A stretch of DNA of 64,000 bases from Palleronia sediminis (GCF_004358695.1 NZ_SNAA01000002.1:227426-291425); one strand, 5' to 3'; shown: positions 17,847 through 33,204, counted from the first letter of the stretch. Translations and numbers: made by a program. The notes: a model not told the origin generated them from the sequence alone.

Positions 17847-20181
17847 GGAGCACGATGGGCCCCGATAGGTAATCCTCGCCGATGGTGGGGGTGCGCAGCA
17901 CGCAGCGCCATCCCGCCCCCTTCAGCCCCGGAATGGGCAGGCGCAGGGGGTCGAACTCGTCGCTGGGGCCGCCTTCCATGTGGGTGATGGTGAAAACCTC
18001 CTTGCCCGGACCCTTGCGGTAAGAGGTGAAGATCGTCTTACCGTCCACCGGCTGCAGATAGTCGAAATGATCCTCGGGCCCAAGATTGCCGCGCAACCAC
18101 ATGTTGTCGCGGCGAAAGTTCCGCAGCTTTAGCATGAAGCCCGTCTGCGCCGGGTTAAGCATGGATACCGTGTTGAAGACATTGCAATATTCATGCATGT
18201 CATCCATCCAGGCGCGCGCGATCTCCTTGAGATCGCGCACGGTGAAATGGCCCGGCCCCGCCAGCGGCGGCTCGACCCCGTTCAAGAGCTTGGCGATATG
18301 GTCGACGTCGTAATCCGTCACTTCGACCAGCGCCGGCAGGAACTCGAAGAACCGCTTGAGCTCTTCGCGGGTCTCGAAGCCCAGTTGCTTGAGCCGCGTG
18401 AAATTGCCCGGAATCGAATAGTGATAGGCGTCGACCTGCCACTTGAGGCTGATCGCCTCTTCGGCGACGACCTTGATGCCGTACTTGTCGTCCTGGTTGC
18501 GGATGAAGCCCCAGTTGCCCCGCGCCGTGGCGTTAAGGAAATCCATCGGCACGCCGGGAAACGCCGCGTAGGTCAGCATCGACACGGCGGGGTTGTCATA
18601 GGCCTTTTCGAGGATCTCCATCCGGGTGTCGCCGAGCCGGGTGTTGATGTTGAGCTTGGGATTTACCTGCGTGCCGCGCCTGAGCGTGTCGTGGTTGGCC
18701 GTGCCCGAGATCCAGTTCGACCCGCGGGCCAGCATCTCCTTGATGCGCCACCATTTCGACAGCCAGTAGCCATAGATGAACGGCGTGTTATGCGCGAATG
18801 TCAGCGGCCCCCACTGGAACACGTCGTCGTCGTTCTGGGTCTCGATCACCGCGCGATAGGTCGACGAAAGCTCCCAATCCTCCTGCGGCCAGGGGCGCCC
18901 GTCCTCGAAGATGAACCACGGCCGATAGCGGGTGCCGGCGGCTTCCTGCTCGATATCGGCCATGGATTGCAGGAACTCGTCGTCATGACGCAGCTCCTGC
19001 GCCTGGTTGTCCCACCATTTGAAATCCTGCGCGCCGTCCACCCGCACGCCGTCGGCGCCGAAATCGACCTTGCGGCGCTGCATCTCGAGAAGGATCGCGC
19101 GCACGGCCGGGTTCTTGTAGTCGAGGTTCTGGCCATACATGTTCGGCCCCGCGAAGAAATGCGGGTTGAGCGCGCGCAGCCCCTGGTTGTCGGCATGGCC
19201 GAAGACCACGTCCAGGATCAGCATCTTGGGCTTGGTCGGGAAATTGTGCAGCGCGGCGGCGAAATCCATCAGCTCGTCCGGCCGGCCCGATTCCAGCAGC
19301 ACCGGGTTCACCGTGCCCATGCCCGCGATGACGATGTCATAGCCCCAGTTCGTGGTATTGGGCCGGATCAGGTTCACCGTGACGTGGTGGTGATCGTCCG
19401 GATCGGCAATCTCGGACCAGAAATCGGGGCCGGTCTCGTAGACCGTCGTCGGCTCCACCGGCAAGAGCTGCACCGCGTCATAGCCCAGGAACAGCTCGTC
19501 CAGCGGATCGCGGTTGAGCCCCTTTTCCACCCGCTCGGACAGGCGTTCGTAATGGCGCGTGAGGCTTGCGAGCGTGCCGCCCGCGGTGGCGGTCGGCACA
19601 TGGATCTGGAGGATATTCGCAGGCGGGCCGAACTTGCGCGGGGTCTCGCCCGCGAACCCCTCCCAAAAGGCGGTGTCGCGCCGCGCCGCCCGCATCGCGG
19701 CCACATCGTAGAGCTCGGCGGGCGCCATGACGCCGAAGGGCAGCGACATGGCCAGCGGGTCGAGAATGCGGTGCCACTCGTCGTTCTGGTCGCGCCAGAC
19801 CAGCGTGTAGAAATCGCCCCCCTCGTCGCGCCGCCCCGCGCGCATCCCGCGCGCGGCCGCGAATGTATGCGCCTCGTAGCGGGCGACGGGCAGGTAGGCG
19901 CGTTCGAACACCAGCTCCTGGTGGGCGCGGGTCAGGTCCAGCGGCTCGACGGGCGACAGCACCTCGAGGAACACGTCGCCATCGGGCACGCGGTTGTCCA
20001 GCAGCTCGGGCGTCCAGAAGCCGAAGCTCGCGATTTCGCCGTCCCAGTGCCCGCCCAGCTTGCGCGCGATGGCCATGTGCGCGTCAAAGGCGGTATCCGC
20101 CGTGGTCAGCGTCTCGCGACAGAATTGCGCAAGCCCTTCCGCCATGTCCATGTCGGCGGCGATGCGGTCGTCCAATGCCAT
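17812..20181 (-). CDS. gghA: Probable glucosylglycerol hydrolase (GH13-like)
   Basis: The 789-aa protein resembles the GghA family, which in cyanobacteria splits the osmolyte 2-O-glucosylglycerol into glucose and glycerol when salinity falls. GH13-type landmarks are seen: LLPVEPTTVYETGP, FGADGVRVDGAQDFKWW (likely nucleophile Asp), RPWFIFEDGRPWPQ (candidate acid/base Glu) and SGTANHDTLRRG (transition-state Asp). There is no signal peptide. It lies 12 bp downstream of pgm in the glycogen cluster, start preceded by AAGGGAAAG. The GH13 fold is clear; the exact substrate is recalled from family resemblance, and a related activity on another glucoside remains possible. Confidence 0.62.
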   Translation of the reverse strand: MALDDRIAADMDMAEGLAQFCRETLTTADTAFDAHMAIARKLGGHWDGEIASFGFWTPELLDNRVPDGDVFLEVLSPVEPLDLTRAHQELVFERAYLPVARYEAHTFAAARGMRAGRRDEGGDFYTLVWRDQNDEWHRILDPLAMSLPFGVMAPAELYDVAAMRAARRDTAFWEGFAGETPRKFGPPANILQIHVPTATAGGTLASLTRHYERLSERVEKGLNRDPLDELFLGYDAVQLLPVEPTTVYETGPDFWSEIADPDDHHHVTVNLIRPNTTNWGYDIVIAGMGTVNPVLLESGRPDELMDFAAALHNFPTKPKMLILDVVFGHADNQGLRALNPHFFAGPNMYGQNLDYKNPAVRAILLEMQRRKVDFGADGVRVDGAQDFKWWDNQAQELRHDDEFLQSMADIEQEAAGTRYRPWFIFEDGRPWPQEDWELSSTYRAVIETQNDDDVFQWGPLTFAHNTPFIYGYWLSKWWRIKEMLARGSNWISGTANHDTLRRGTQVNPKLNINTRLGDTRMEILEKAYDNPAVSMLTYAAFPGVPMDFLNATARGNWGFIRNQDDKYGIKVVAEEAISLKWQVDAYHYSIPGNFTRLKQLGFETREELKRFFEFLPALVEVTDYDVDHIAKLLNGVEPPLAGPGHFTVRDLKEIARAWMDDMHEYCNVFNTVSMLNPAQTGFMLKLRNFRRDNMWLRGNLGPEDHFDYLQPVDGKTIFTSYRKGPGKEVFTITHMEGGPSDEFDPLRLPIPGLKGAGWRCVLRTPTIGEDYLSGPIVLHDSMGVVFERT

Positions 20182-20193
20182 GTCTTTCCCTTC

Positions 20194-23719
<3,526 letters not shown>

Positions 23720-23730
23720 GGCATCTCTCG

Positions 23731-25818
23731 TCAGGGGTCGGGGCTGAGGACGAAAACGGCGACGCAATCGGCGGCGATGGGCACCGCGTCGCGCACCGCT
23801 CCGGGCGTTTCGGTGGGGCGGGCCGTGTCGATGCGCCAGTTCCAGAACATGTCGTCGGGCGGTTCGGGCAGTTTCCATTCGGTCGCCGGGCCGCGATTGA
23901 GCACCGCGAAGATCGCGACCTCGGTTTCGGCGTAATGCGGCGTGCCCGAGGCCATCCGAAGCTCCATCGCGACGGCGTCGAGCGCCGGCTCCTCCCAATC
24001 CTCTGGCCGCATCGCGGTTCCGTCGGCGCGCCACCAGAACAGGTCGGCGCGGTGATCGACCGCGCGTTCCTGCGCGTGGAGGAACAGTTTTTGGCGCAAC
24101 AGGGGATGCTTGCGGCGGAACCGGATCATCGCGCGGGTAAAGGCATGCAGCGCCCCGTCGGGGTTCGACCAGTCGATCCAGCTCGTCTCGTTGTCCTGGG
24201 CATAGGCGTTGTTGTTGCCGCCCTGGCTGTGGCCCATCTCGTCGCCCGCCAGCAGCATCGGCGTGCCCTGGCTCAGCATCAGCGTGGCGATCATGTTGCG
24301 CTTGCGCCGGGCGCGGGCCTCGAGGATCTCGGGGTCGTCCGTCCCGCCCTCGACGCCCATGTTGTCGGAATAATTCTCGCCATGGCCATCGGCGTTCTCC
24401 TCGCCATTGGCCTCGTTGTGCTTGCGCGCATAGCTGACCACGTCGTGCAGGGTGAACCCGTCATGCGCGGTAATCAGGTTGACGCTCGACGTGGCGGGGC
24501 GGCCCGAATGGTCGAATTGCAGCGCGCTGCCCGTCAGGCGGTCGGCAAGGCCCGGCGCCTGTCCCGCATCGCCGCGCCAGAACCCGCGGACCGTGTCGCG
24601 ATACTTGTCGTTCCACTCCAGAAACGGCGGCGGAAAGGCCCCGAGCTGGTAGCCCCCCGGCCCGATATCCCACGGCTCGGCGATCAGCTTGACCTGGCCC
24701 AGCACCGGGTCCTGCCGGATCGCGTCGAAGAACGCGGCCCCCTGGTCGAACCCGCCCTCGCCGCGCCGCCCCAGCGTCGAGCACAGGTCGAACCGGAACC
24801 CGTCGACATGCATCACCTCGACCCAGTAGCGCAGGCTGTCCATGATCATCCGCAACACCATCGGATGATCGACGTTCACCGTGTTTCCGCAGCCAGTGTC
24901 GTCGACATAGAGCCGCGGGTTGTCGGGCATCAGCCGGTAATAGGCGGCATTGTCGAGACCCCGAAAGCTGAGCGTGGGGCCAAGCTCGTTGCCCTCGCAG
25001 GTGTGGTTGTAGACCACGTCCATCAGCACCTCGATGCCGGCGGAGTGGAACCGCGCCACCATCTGCTGGAACTCCGATATCTCGCCGCGGGCGAGGTATC
25101 TCGGCTCGGGTGCAAAGAACCCGAGCGTCTGGTAGCCCCAGTAATTCGTCAGCCCCTTTTCGTGCAGGAACCGGTCGGTAAGGAATGCCTGCGCGGGCAA
25201 GAGCTCGATCGCGGTGATGCCGAGATCGGTGAGGTAATCGAGCATCGGGTCCGACGACATGGCGAGGAACGTGCCCGGCCAGGCTACGTCGGGATGCAGC
25301 CGCGTCAGGCCGCGCACATGGGCCTCGTAGATGACGCTCTGGCGGATGCGCGTCTCGGGCGGGCGGTCGCGGCCCCACGAAAAGGCCGGATCCTCGACCA
25401 CCGAGCGGGGCATGTGGGGCGCGCTGTCGCGCGGATCGGGCACGAGATCGGCGTCGTCGCCGCCCACGGTGTAGCCCATCAGCGCATCGTGCCAGCGCGG
25501 ATGCCCGGTCAGCCGCTTGGCATAGGGGTCCATGAGCAACTTGGCAGGGTTGAAGCGATGCCCCTCTTCGGGGGCATAGGGGCCATAGGCGCGGTAGCCG
25601 TAGCGCTGGCCGGGGCGCAACCCGCTGATATAGCCATGCCACACGTCGCCATTGCGTTCGGGCAGGTCGATGCGGGTCTCGACCCCCGCGCTGTCGTAAA
25701 GGCACAGCACCATGCGTTCGGCATGCTGCGAGAAGACGGCGAAATTGACGCCGTCGCCCTTGAAGGTCGCACCGAGCGGCGCGGCGCGCCCCCCGGCAAT
25801 CGCGATATGTCCGGTCAT
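23731..25818 (-). CDS. glgX: Glycogen debranching enzyme GlgX
   Basis: This GH13 enzyme cleaves alpha-1,6 branches of phosphorylase-limit dextrins. The 695-aa protein opens with a CBM48-like domain (GATFKGDGVNFAVFSQHAERM, residues about 13-100), then the barrel with VDGFRFDLCSTLGR (nucleophile), KLIAEPWDIGPGGYQ (acid/base) and LITAHDGFTLHD. The GGNNNAYAQDNETSWIDW stretch is typical of GlgX. Its ATG at 25818 overlaps the glgA stop by four bases (ATGA). Maltotetraose and similar products would pass to MalQ, encoded next. Confidence 0.95.
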   Translation of the reverse strand: MTGHIAIAGGRAAPLGATFKGDGVNFAVFSQHAERMVLCLYDSAGVETRIDLPERNGDVWHGYISGLRPGQRYGYRAYGPYAPEEGHRFNPAKLLMDPYAKRLTGHPRWHDALMGYTVGGDDADLVPDPRDSAPHMPRSVVEDPAFSWGRDRPPETRIRQSVIYEAHVRGLTRLHPDVAWPGTFLAMSSDPMLDYLTDLGITAIELLPAQAFLTDRFLHEKGLTNYWGYQTLGFFAPEPRYLARGEISEFQQMVARFHSAGIEVLMDVVYNHTCEGNELGPTLSFRGLDNAAYYRLMPDNPRLYVDDTGCGNTVNVDHPMVLRMIMDSLRYWVEVMHVDGFRFDLCSTLGRRGEGGFDQGAAFFDAIRQDPVLGQVKLIAEPWDIGPGGYQLGAFPPPFLEWNDKYRDTVRGFWRGDAGQAPGLADRLTGSALQFDHSGRPATSSVNLITAHDGFTLHDVVSYARKHNEANGEENADGHGENYSDNMGVEGGTDDPEILEARARRKRNMIATLMLSQGTPMLLAGDEMGHSQGGNNNAYAQDNETSWIDWSNPDGALHAFTRAMIRFRRKHPLLRQKLFLHAQERAVDHRADLFWWRADGTAMRPEDWEEPALDAVAMELRMASGTPHYAETEVAIFAVLNRGPATEWKLPEPPDDMFWNWRIDTARPTETPGAVRDAVPIAADCVAVFVLSPDP

Positions 25819-27242
25819 TGGATGGGTAACAGGCTCCGGTAAAGGTCGGCATAGCGTTCCGCCTGCCGGTCCCATCCGACGGGATGGTGCATGGCCCGGC
25901 GGACGATGCGCCGCCATGTGTCGCCCGTCGCGTGCAAAGTGACAAGCCGGTCGAGCGCGCGCGCCAGCGCCGGGACCGATCCGGGGTCGTGGACGATGCC
26001 CGTGGCGGCCCCCGCGACCAGTGCGGCATCGTTGGCGTCGATCACCGTATCGGCCAGCCCGCCGGTGCGCGCCACCACCGGCACCGCGCCATAGCGCAGC
26101 CCGTAGAGCTGCGTCAGCCCGCAGGGCTCGAAGCGCGAGGGCACCAGCATTGCCTCGCCCCCCGCGACCATCCGGTGCGACAGCGCCTCGTCATAGCCGA
26201 TGCGCACAGCGACGCCCTCATGACGCTCGGCCGCTGCGCGCCACGCATCCTCCAGACCGCGCTCGCCCGAGCCCAGCAGCGCGATCTGCCCGCCGCGGGC
26301 GAGAAAGGGCGGCATCGCCTCGAGCAGCAGGTCGAGCCCCTTCTGCCCGGTCAGGCGCGAGACGACCACGGCCAGCGGCCCCTCGGACGGGGGCAGCCCC
26401 ATCTCGTCGCGCAGCGCACGCGTCGCCTTGGCCTTGCCGCGCCAACTGGTGAAACGGATCGCGTGGGCATCGCCGCCGGGCGACCAGGCCTCGGTGTCGA
26501 TGCCGTTGAGGATGCCGGTCAGGTCGTCGCGCCGCCGCGCGATCAACCCCTCGAACCCCATCCCAAAATCGGCGGTCGTCAGCTCCTGCGCATAGGTGGG
26601 GCTGACCGTGGTCAGGGCATCGGCCCAGACCAGCCCCGCCTTGAGCGCGCTGGCCCGGCCCCAGAACTCGAACCCCTCGGGGTGGAAATCGGCCCGGTCG
26701 AGCCCCAGCGCCTCGATCCGGTCGGTCGGGATGGTTCCGGCAAAGGCGATGTTGTGCACGGTCATCACCGAAGGAACCTGGCTGCCGTCCTTCTTGAGGA
26801 AATAGGGCATGAGCCCCGCCTGCCAGTCATGGCCATGGACCACGTCGGGCCGCCAGTCGAGCGTGGCCTTTCCGATCTCGGCACCGGCCCGGCACAGCGC
26901 GGCAAAGCGTTCGGGATTGTCGGGATGATCGCCGCCGGCCTCGTCCAGGTAGGGCGTGCCGGGCCTGTCGTAGAGATGCGGCGCGTCGAGCACGAACAGC
27001 CCGATCCCCGCCGCCTCGGCCGCGATCAGCCGCGCCGGGCCGCCATAGAGATGCGGCCATGACCAGACCTCGCGCCCCGAGGCCGAAACCTGCGCAAGCG
27101 CCCGGTAGCCCGGCACCAGCACCCGCATCTCGACCCCTGCCCCGTCGAGCCCCGCCGGCAGCGCGCCCGCCACATCCGCCAGCCCGCCCGTCTTGACGAA
27201 GGGCGCGCATTCCGACGCGACCGACAGGACGCGAAGCCTCAT
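25815..27242 (-). CDS. glgA: Glycogen synthase, ADP-glucose dependent (GT5)
   Basis: The enzyme extends alpha-1,4 glucan chains from ADP-glucose. The 475-aa protein begins [29 protein letters not shown], containing the ADP-glucose-binding KTGGL motif at its usual place near residue 17. The C-terminal nucleotide domain has [32 protein letters not shown] with the conserved glutamate, and [12 protein letters not shown]. The start overlaps the glgC stop by four bases (ATGA), coupling synthase to precursor supply. Confidence 0.96.
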   Translation of the reverse strand: MRLRVLSVASECAPFVKTGGLADVAGALPAGLDGAGVEMRVLVPGYRALAQVSASGREVWSWPHLYGGPARLIAAEAAGIGLFVLDAPHLYDRPGTPYLDEAGGDHPDNPERFAALCRAGAEIGKATLDWRPDVVHGHDWQAGLMPYFLKKDGSQVPSVMTVHNIAFAGTIPTDRIEALGLDRADFHPEGFEFWGRASALKAGLVWADALTTVSPTYAQELTTADFGMGFEGLIARRRDDLTGILNGIDTEAWSPGGDAHAIRFTSWRGKAKATRALRDEMGLPPSEGPLAVVVSRLTGQKGLDLLLEAMPPFLARGGQIALLGSGERGLEDAWRAAAERHEGVAVRIGYDEALSHRMVAGGEAMLVPSRFEPCGLTQLYGLRYGAVPVVARTGGLADTVIDANDAALVAGAATGIVHDPGSVPALARALDRLVTLHATGDTWRRIVRRAMHHPVGWDRQAERYADLYRSLLPIQ

Positions 27243-28504
27243 TGCGCGGCGCTCCACGCGTCGATCATGGGCTGGGTGACAAGGGTGACGCCGCCCGCCG
27301 AGACCTCGAAGAACTTGCGATCCTCGTCGGGATCCTCGCCGATCACCAGCCGTTCGGGAATCCGCACGCCCGCGTCGATCACCGCCTTGGTCAGCCGCGC
27401 ATGGCGCCCCACATTGACGAAAGGCAGCAGGACCGAGTGGTTCAGATGCGAATAGCTGTTGGTGTGGACCTGCGTGAACAGCAGCGAATTGCGCACCTCG
27501 GTCCCCGACACGATGCAACCCCCCGCCACCATCGAGCTGACGGCCGAGCCGCGACGATCCGCCTCGTCATGGATGAATTTCGCGGGCGGGACGGACTCGG
27601 AATATGTCCAGATCGGCCAGTTCCGGTCCCAGAGATCGAGCTCGGGGCTGAAATCGGTCAGGTCGATATTGGCCTGCCAATAGGCATCGACCGTGCCCAC
27701 GTCGCGCCAATAGGCCTCGGCATCGGGGGCGTGGCGCACGCAGCTTTCGGTGAAACGATGCGCCTGCGCGTGGCCGTGGCGCACGATATGCGGGATGATG
27801 TCGCCGCCGAAATCATGCGCCGACCCGGCCGTGTCGGAATCGTCGAGCAGAAGCTCGCGCAGAAACGGCCAGTTGAAGACATAGATCCCCATCGAGGCCA
27901 GCGTGCGCGTCTCGTCGCCGGGCATCCCCGGCGGATCCTTTGGCTTTTCCAGAAACGACGTGATCCGCAGCTTGTCGTCAACCGCCATCACCCCGAAGGC
28001 CGACGCCTCGGCCCGCGGCACGGTCAGGCAGCCCACGGTCACGTCGGCGCCGCTTTCGACATGCTCGCGCAGCATCAGCTCGTAATCCATCTTGTAGACG
28101 TGGTCGCCCGCGAGGATGACGATGAAATCCACGCCGTAGCTGTCGACGATGTCGATGTTCTGCGTCACGGCATCGGCGGTGCCGAGGTACCACTTGTCCT
28201 CGGCCACGCGCTGCGAGGCGGGCAGGATGTCGAGATATTCGTTGCGTTCGGCGCGAAAGAAGGACCAGCCGCGCTGGCAATGCCGGATCAGGCTGTGGGC
28301 CTTGTACTGCGTCGCGATGGCCATCTTGCGAATGCCCGAGTTCAGCGCGTTCGACAGCGCGAAATCGACGATCCGGGTCTTGCCGCCGAAATAGACCGCG
28401 GGTTTCGCGCGCGTGTCGGTGAGCTGCTTGAGGCGACTTCCCCGGCCGCCCGCCAGCACGAAGGCCATGCTGCGGCTCGCCAATCTGTTCGTTCCGCGAT
28501 CCAT
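27239..28504 (-). CDS. glgC: Glucose-1-phosphate adenylyltransferase
   Basis: The enzyme makes ADP-glucose from glucose-1-phosphate and ATP, the regulated entry step of glycogen synthesis. I start it at the ATG at 28504 ([20 protein letters not shown]), giving 421 aa, the standard alphaproteobacterial size, with GGGGAG upstream; a longer open frame adds an unlikely leader. Motifs: [19 protein letters not shown] for nucleotide binding, [32 protein letters not shown]-like metal site and [12 protein letters not shown]. The C-terminus is the left-handed beta-helix that holds allosteric sites. Confidence 0.95.
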   Translation of the reverse strand: MDRGTNRLASRSMAFVLAGGRGSRLKQLTDTRAKPAVYFGGKTRIVDFALSNALNSGIRKMAIATQYKAHSLIRHCQRGWSFFRAERNEYLDILPASQRVAEDKWYLGTADAVTQNIDIVDSYGVDFIVILAGDHVYKMDYELMLREHVESGADVTVGCLTVPRAEASAFGVMAVDDKLRITSFLEKPKDPPGMPGDETRTLASMGIYVFNWPFLRELLLDDSDTAGSAHDFGGDIIPHIVRHGHAQAHRFTESCVRHAPDAEAYWRDVGTVDAYWQANIDLTDFSPELDLWDRNWPIWTYSESVPPAKFIHDEADRRGSAVSSMVAGGCIVSGTEVRNSLLFTQVHTNSYSHLNHSVLLPFVNVGRHARLTKAVIDAGVRIPERLVIGEDPDEDRKFFEVSAGGVTLVTQPMIDAWSAAQ

Positions 28505-28544
28505 TCCGCGTTTCTCCCCGGTGCTGGGGCCCCGTCCCTCGGGC

Positions 28545-30746
28545 CTAGTCCTTGACAAAGATCAGCGTGCTGAGCGGTGGCAGCGTCACCTCGGCCGAGG
28601 CGGGCTGTCCGTTCACGCCGCCATCGGCCGCGTCGATGCCGCCCATGTTGCCGCGCCCGCCGCCGCCATAGATGTCGGCATCCGAGTTCAGCGCCTCGCG
28701 CCAGCGGCCCGCCTGCGGCATCCCCAGCCTGTAGCGCCGTTCCACCGGGGTGAAGTTGCACACCACGACCGCCTCGGGGTCCGGCCCGCCCGAGCGGCGG
28801 ATCCACGCATAGACCGACGCGTCGGCATCGTTGGCCTCGATCCACTGGAACCCCGCCGGATCGCAATCGAGCGCATGAAGCGCGGGCGTCCCGCGATAGA
28901 GCGTGTTGAGATCGCGCACGAGGCGCTGCACGCCCCCGTGGCGCGGATCGTCCAGCAGGCCCCAGGGCAATTGGCCGTTGTGGTTCCATTCCGACGGCTG
29001 GGCGAACTCGCAGCCCATGAAGAGCAGCTTCTTGCCCGGATGGCCCCACATGAACCCGTAATAGGCGCGCAGGTTGGCGAATTTCTCCCATTCCGAGCCC
29101 GGCATCTTGTTCAGCATCGACCCCTTGCCGTGCACGACCTCGTCATGGCTGATCGGCAGGATGAAGTTCTCGCTGAAGGCGTAATGCAGCCCGAAGGTCA
29201 TCTGGTGGTGGTGATGGCGGCGATAGATCGGGTCTTTCTCGACATAGCTGAGCGTGTCGTTCATCCAGCCCATGTTCCACTTGAACCCGAAGCCCAGCCC
29301 CCCCGCATCGACGGGGCGCGACACATGCGGGAACGAGGTCGATTCCTCGGCCACCGTCATGATGCCGGGGCATTCGCCATAGGTGACGGTGTTGACCTTT
29401 TGCAGGAACTCGATCGCCTCGAGATTCTCGCGCCCGCCATGGCGGTTCGGCACCCATTCGCCTTCCTTGCGGGAATAGTCGCGATAGAGCATCGAGGCCA
29501 CGGCATCGACGCGCAGCCCGTCGACATGGTATTCCTCGAGCCAGTATAGCGCGTTCGAGGTCAGGAAATTGCGGACCTCGGTGCGGCCGTAATTGTAGAT
29601 CAGCGTGTTCCAGTCCTGGTGGAACCCCTCGCGCGGATCGGCATGTTCGTAAAGATGCGTGCCGTCGAACTTGGCCAGCCCGTGCGGATCGGACGGGTAA
29701 TGGCCCGGCACCCAGTCGAGGATCAGGCCCATTCCCTTTTCATGCGCCGCGTTGACGAGGTCGCGGAATTCGTGGGGCGGGCCGAAACGGATGGTGGGCG
29801 CGAACATGCCCACCGGCTGATAGCCCCAGGACCCGTCGAACGGGTATTCGCTGATCGGCAGCAGCTCCAGATGAGTGAACCCCATGTCATGGGCGTAATC
29901 GACCAGCTCGACCGCGGCTTCCTTGTAGCTCAGCGGGCGGTTGCCCTCGTTCTCGCGGCGGCGCCACGACCCCAGGTGCACCTCGTAGATCGAGATCGGC
30001 GCCGTGCGCGACTGGCGCGCCGCGCGTTCGTCCATCCATCGCCCGTCATGCCAGCCGTAGCCGCCGATATGGCGCACGATGGAGGCGTTCTCGGGCGGGT
30101 GCTGCGAGCCGAAGCCCACCGGATCGGCCTTGAGCGGCTGAAGCGCCCCGTCGCGGCCGAGGATCTCGTATTTATAGGCCTCGCCCTCGCCGATATCGGG
30201 AACAAAGATCTCCCACACCCCGGTGGCGCCGCGCAGGCGCATCGGGTGGCGCCGCCCGTCCCAGTGATTCCATTCGCCCACGACCGAGACGCGCTGCGCA
30301 TTGGGCGCCCAGACGGCGAAATGTGTGCCATGCCGGCCCTCGTGCTCGACCACATGCGCGCCGAGCGCGGTCCAGATGCGCTGATGCGTGCCCTCGCCCA
30401 GCAGGTATTCGTCGAGCTCGCCGATCACGGGGCCAAAGCGGAACGCGTCCTCGAACTCCCATTGCGCGCCGTCCGCGCGTCCGCGCAGCCAATAATGGCC
30501 GCTGCCCGGTACGGGGCCGTCGAAGACGGCGGCGCCGTCCTCCACGCGGGTCAGGGGGTGTTCGGTGCCGTCCTCGGTGACGGCGGCCATCTCGTCGGCG
30601 CCGGGATCGAAGGCGCGGACGCGGCGGATGCCGTCGATCTCGTGCGGCCCCAACACTCCGAACGGGTCGCCGTGGCGCCCCTGGTGGAGCGCCTCGGCAT
30701 CGGCTTGCGACAGGGTGACGGCGGGCTTCTGGACATGCTTGCTCAT
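28545..30746 (-). CDS. glgB: 1,4-alpha-glucan branching enzyme
   Basis: This GH13 enzyme introduces alpha-1,6 branches into glycogen. The 733-aa protein has two N-terminal carbohydrate-binding-like modules (about residues 20-110 and 115-215), then the barrel: [21 protein letters not shown] (nucleophile), [16 protein letters not shown] (acid/base) and [15 protein letters not shown]. Start chosen at the ATG at 30746 ([10 protein letters not shown]); no strong ribosome site is visible there. It follows glgP after a 73-bp gap holding a perfect stem-loop and precedes glgC by 40 bp. Confidence 0.95.
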   Translation of the reverse strand: MSKHVQKPAVTLSQADAEALHQGRHGDPFGVLGPHEIDGIRRVRAFDPGADEMAAVTEDGTEHPLTRVEDGAAVFDGPVPGSGHYWLRGRADGAQWEFEDAFRFGPVIGELDEYLLGEGTHQRIWTALGAHVVEHEGRHGTHFAVWAPNAQRVSVVGEWNHWDGRRHPMRLRGATGVWEIFVPDIGEGEAYKYEILGRDGALQPLKADPVGFGSQHPPENASIVRHIGGYGWHDGRWMDERAARQSRTAPISIYEVHLGSWRRRENEGNRPLSYKEAAVELVDYAHDMGFTHLELLPISEYPFDGSWGYQPVGMFAPTIRFGPPHEFRDLVNAAHEKGMGLILDWVPGHYPSDPHGLAKFDGTHLYEHADPREGFHQDWNTLIYNYGRTEVRNFLTSNALYWLEEYHVDGLRVDAVASMLYRDYSRKEGEWVPNRHGGRENLEAIEFLQKVNTVTYGECPGIMTVAEESTSFPHVSRPVDAGGLGFGFKWNMGWMNDTLSYVEKDPIYRRHHHHQMTFGLHYAFSENFILPISHDEVVHGKGSMLNKMPGSEWEKFANLRAYYGFMWGHPGKKLLFMGCEFAQPSEWNHNGQLPWGLLDDPRHGGVQRLVRDLNTLYRGTPALHALDCDPAGFQWIEANDADASVYAWIRRSGGPDPEAVVVCNFTPVERRYRLGMPQAGRWREALNSDADIYGGGGRGNMGGIDAADGGVNGQPASAEVTLPPLSTLIFVKD

Positions 30747-30789
30747 GCACCAGAGGCTAAGCCGAACCGCGCGCAAAACAAGTCGCGAG

Positions 30790-30810
30790 GGGGCCGGTTT
30801 TCCCGGCCCC
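30790..30810 (-). terminator. Stem-loop between glgP and glgB
   Basis: Perfect 8-bp arms GGGGCCGG and CCGGCCCC with a five-base loop, nine bases past the glgP stop. In the transcript it is followed by a moderately T-rich CTTGTTTTG. It may terminate a share of glgP transcripts or define a 3' end that separates the degradative gene from the biosynthetic ones. Confidence 0.6.
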
Positions 30811-30819
30811 GCCCCGGTA

Positions 30820-33204
30820 TCAGCCGATGCTCAGCGCCTCGGCGTTCCAGATGTCGCGCATGTAGCCCCGGATCGTCCGGTCGGACGAGAACCATCCCGA
30901 CCGCGCGGTGTTCAGCACGGCCATCCGGTTCCATGCCGCCCGATCGCGCCAGGCGGCATCGACCTCGCGGCTGGCGCGCCAGTAATCGCTGAAATCGGAC
31001 GAGACGAGGAAGTAATCCTGCCCCGACACGTTCTCGGTGATCGCCTCGAACCGGTCGCCGAAGGTGCCCGACCGGATCGCGTCGAGCGCGCGGGCAAGCC
31101 GCGGATCGGCCTCGATCGCCGCGCGGGCATGGTCGTGCATCTCGCGCCGCGCGACCACCTCGGAGGCGGTCATGCCGAAGAGAAAGAAGTTCTCGGCCCC
31201 GACCAGTTCGCGGATCTCGACATTGGCCCCGTCGAGCGTGCCGATGGTCAGCGCGCCGTTCAGCGCGAATTTCATGTTGCCGGTGCCAGACGCCTCCTTG
31301 CCGGCGGTCGAGATCTGCTGGCTCAGCTCGGCCGCGGGGATCAGGCGCTCCGCGAGGCTGACGTTGTAATTTGCCGGATAGGCCACGCGCAGCAGGTGGT
31401 TCGTCGCCGGGTCGGCATTGATGACGTCGCCCACCGCGTTGATGAGGTGAATGATCTCTTTGGCGAAGACATAGCCGGGCGCGGCCTTCCCGCCAAAAAT
31501 CTTGACCCGCGGGGTCCAGTCGCCCGTGGGGTCGTCGCGCATCTCCTGCCACAGGGCGATGGTTTCCAGCACGTTGAGATGCTGGCGCTTGTATTCGTGG
31601 ATGCGCTTGATCTGCACGTCGAACATGGCGTCGGGATCGACGGGCAGGTCGCGCCCGGCGAGATTGCCGGCCAGATCGACCTTGTTCGCCCGCTTGATCG
31701 CGTCGAACCGCTCGAGGAACCCGGCATCCTCGGCCATCGGCTCGAGCTCGGCCAGCCGTTCGAGATCGTCGGCCCAGCCAATGCCGATCGCTTCGGTGAT
31801 CAGCGCCGAGAGCCGCGGGTTGGCCGACACCATCCAGCGGCGCGGCGTCACGCCGTTGGTCTGGTTCACGATCCGCTCGGGATGCAGGCGGTGCAGCTCG
31901 GCGAAGACGGTTTCCTTCATCAGCTCGGTATGCAGCCCCGAGACGCCGTTCACCTTGTGCGCCATCGAGAAGGCCAGCGGCCCCATATGCACGTCGCCAT
32001 CGCCCAGCATCGTCACCCGCCGGTCGGGATGGGCCTCGGCATGGGCCGCGTCGATCCGCTCGATCAGTTGCAGGTGGCGCGGCAGGAGGCTGCCCATGAG
32101 CCCCTCGCTCCACCGCTCAAGCGCCTCTGGCAGAAGCGTGTGGTTGGTGTAGCCCAGGCACCCGCGTGCGGTCTCGATGGCGCGCGGCAGGTCCATCCCG
32201 CGCTCGTCATGCAGCAGCCGGACGAGTTCGGGCCCCGCGATGGCGGGATGCGTGTCGTTGAGCTGGATCGCCACCTTGGAGGGCAGAAGCGACAGGTCGT
32301 CGTATTCGGTGTCGAACCGGCGCAGGATGTCGCGCAGCGACGCGGCGGTGAAAAAGAATTCCTGCTTGAGGCGCAGGCGCTTGCCCTCTTCGGTGGTGTC
32401 GTCGGGATACAGCACCCGGCTGATCGTGCGCGCCGTGTTCTCGGCCTCGGCCGCGCCGAAATAGTCGCCCGCGTTGAACCGGTCGAGGTCGAACACCGTC
32501 TCGGGGCGGGCCGACCACAGCCGCAGCGTGTTGGCCCATTTACCGTGCCAGCCGATGATGGGGGTGTCGGTCGCCTGCGCGATCACGCGCTCGTCCGGGG
32601 TCCAGACCATGCGCCCGCCAAGCTCGCGCACCTCTCCGCCGAAACCCACGGGGATCGTCGCCTCGGGGCGCTCGAACTCCCAGGCGTGAAGCTCCGACAG
32701 CCAGTCCTCGGGCGCCTCGACCTGGCGCCCGTCGCGAAAGCCCTGGCGGAACAGCCCGTGCTCGTAGCGGATGCCGTAGCCGTAGGCGGGGCAGCCCAGC
32801 GTCGACATGGACTCGAGGAAACAGGCCGCGAGCCGCCCCAAGCCGCCATTGCCGAGCGCGGCGTCGGGCTCGTCGGCCATGACCGTCCTGACGTCGAGGC
32901 CGAATCCCTCGAACGTCTCGTGCGCCTCGTCGAGCAGCCCGAGATTGACGACCGCATCCTCGAGCAGCCGGCCGATCAGGAACTCCATCGACAGGTAGAA
33001 CACCCGCTTGCCCTGCCGGGCATAAGTCTCGCGCGTCGAGGCGAACCACGGATCGACGATCCGGTCGCGGATGGCAAAGCTCAGCGCCTGACGCCAATCG
33101 GTGATCGTGGCGTGTTCGGCATCCTTGCCCAGCGAATATTTCAGGTGCTGAAGCACCGCGCTGCGCAGGTCCGTCGCCGGGATCGCGGCGGTAAGATCTT
33201 TCAT
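30820..33204 (-). CDS. glgP: Glycogen phosphorylase (GT35)
   Basis: The enzyme removes glucose-1-phosphate from non-reducing ends of glycogen with phosphate. From the ATG at 33204 ([13 protein letters not shown]) it is 794 aa. The pyridoxal phosphate lysine is in [26 protein letters not shown] (split here: [14 protein letters not shown], then [12 protein letters not shown]). Other landmarks are [17 protein letters not shown] near residue 110 and [12 protein letters not shown]. It is the first gene of the glycogen locus, with the probable main promoter in the 164-bp gap at 33205-33368. Confidence 0.95.
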   Translation of the reverse strand: MKDLTAAIPATDLRSAVLQHLKYSLGKDAEHATITDWRQALSFAIRDRIVDPWFASTRETYARQGKRVFYLSMEFLIGRLLEDAVVNLGLLDEAHETFEGFGLDVRTVMADEPDAALGNGGLGRLAACFLESMSTLGCPAYGYGIRYEHGLFRQGFRDGRQVEAPEDWLSELHAWEFERPEATIPVGFGGEVRELGGRMVWTPDERVIAQATDTPIIGWHGKWANTLRLWSARPETVFDLDRFNAGDYFGAAEAENTARTISRVLYPDDTTEEGKRLRLKQEFFFTAASLRDILRRFDTEYDDLSLLPSKVAIQLNDTHPAIAGPELVRLLHDERGMDLPRAIETARGCLGYTNHTLLPEALERWSEGLMGSLLPRHLQLIERIDAAHAEAHPDRRVTMLGDGDVHMGPLAFSMAHKVNGVSGLHTELMKETVFAELHRLHPERIVNQTNGVTPRRWMVSANPRLSALITEAIGIGWADDLERLAELEPMAEDAGFLERFDAIKRANKVDLAGNLAGRDLPVDPDAMFDVQIKRIHEYKRQHLNVLETIALWQEMRDDPTGDWTPRVKIFGGKAAPGYVFAKEIIHLINAVGDVINADPATNHLLRVAYPANYNVSLAERLIPAAELSQQISTAGKEASGTGNMKFALNGALTIGTLDGANVEIRELVGAENFFLFGMTASEVVARREMHDHARAAIEADPRLARALDAIRSGTFGDRFEAITENVSGQDYFLVSSDFSDYWRASREVDAAWRDRAAWNRMAVLNTARSGWFSSDRTIRGYMRDIWNAEALSIG

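Noticed and set aside
15270-17987. A 905-codon plus-strand open frame across ccmC and the FMN protein gene
   Set aside because: It crosses two real genes and a non-coding gap in antisense and shows no family features.
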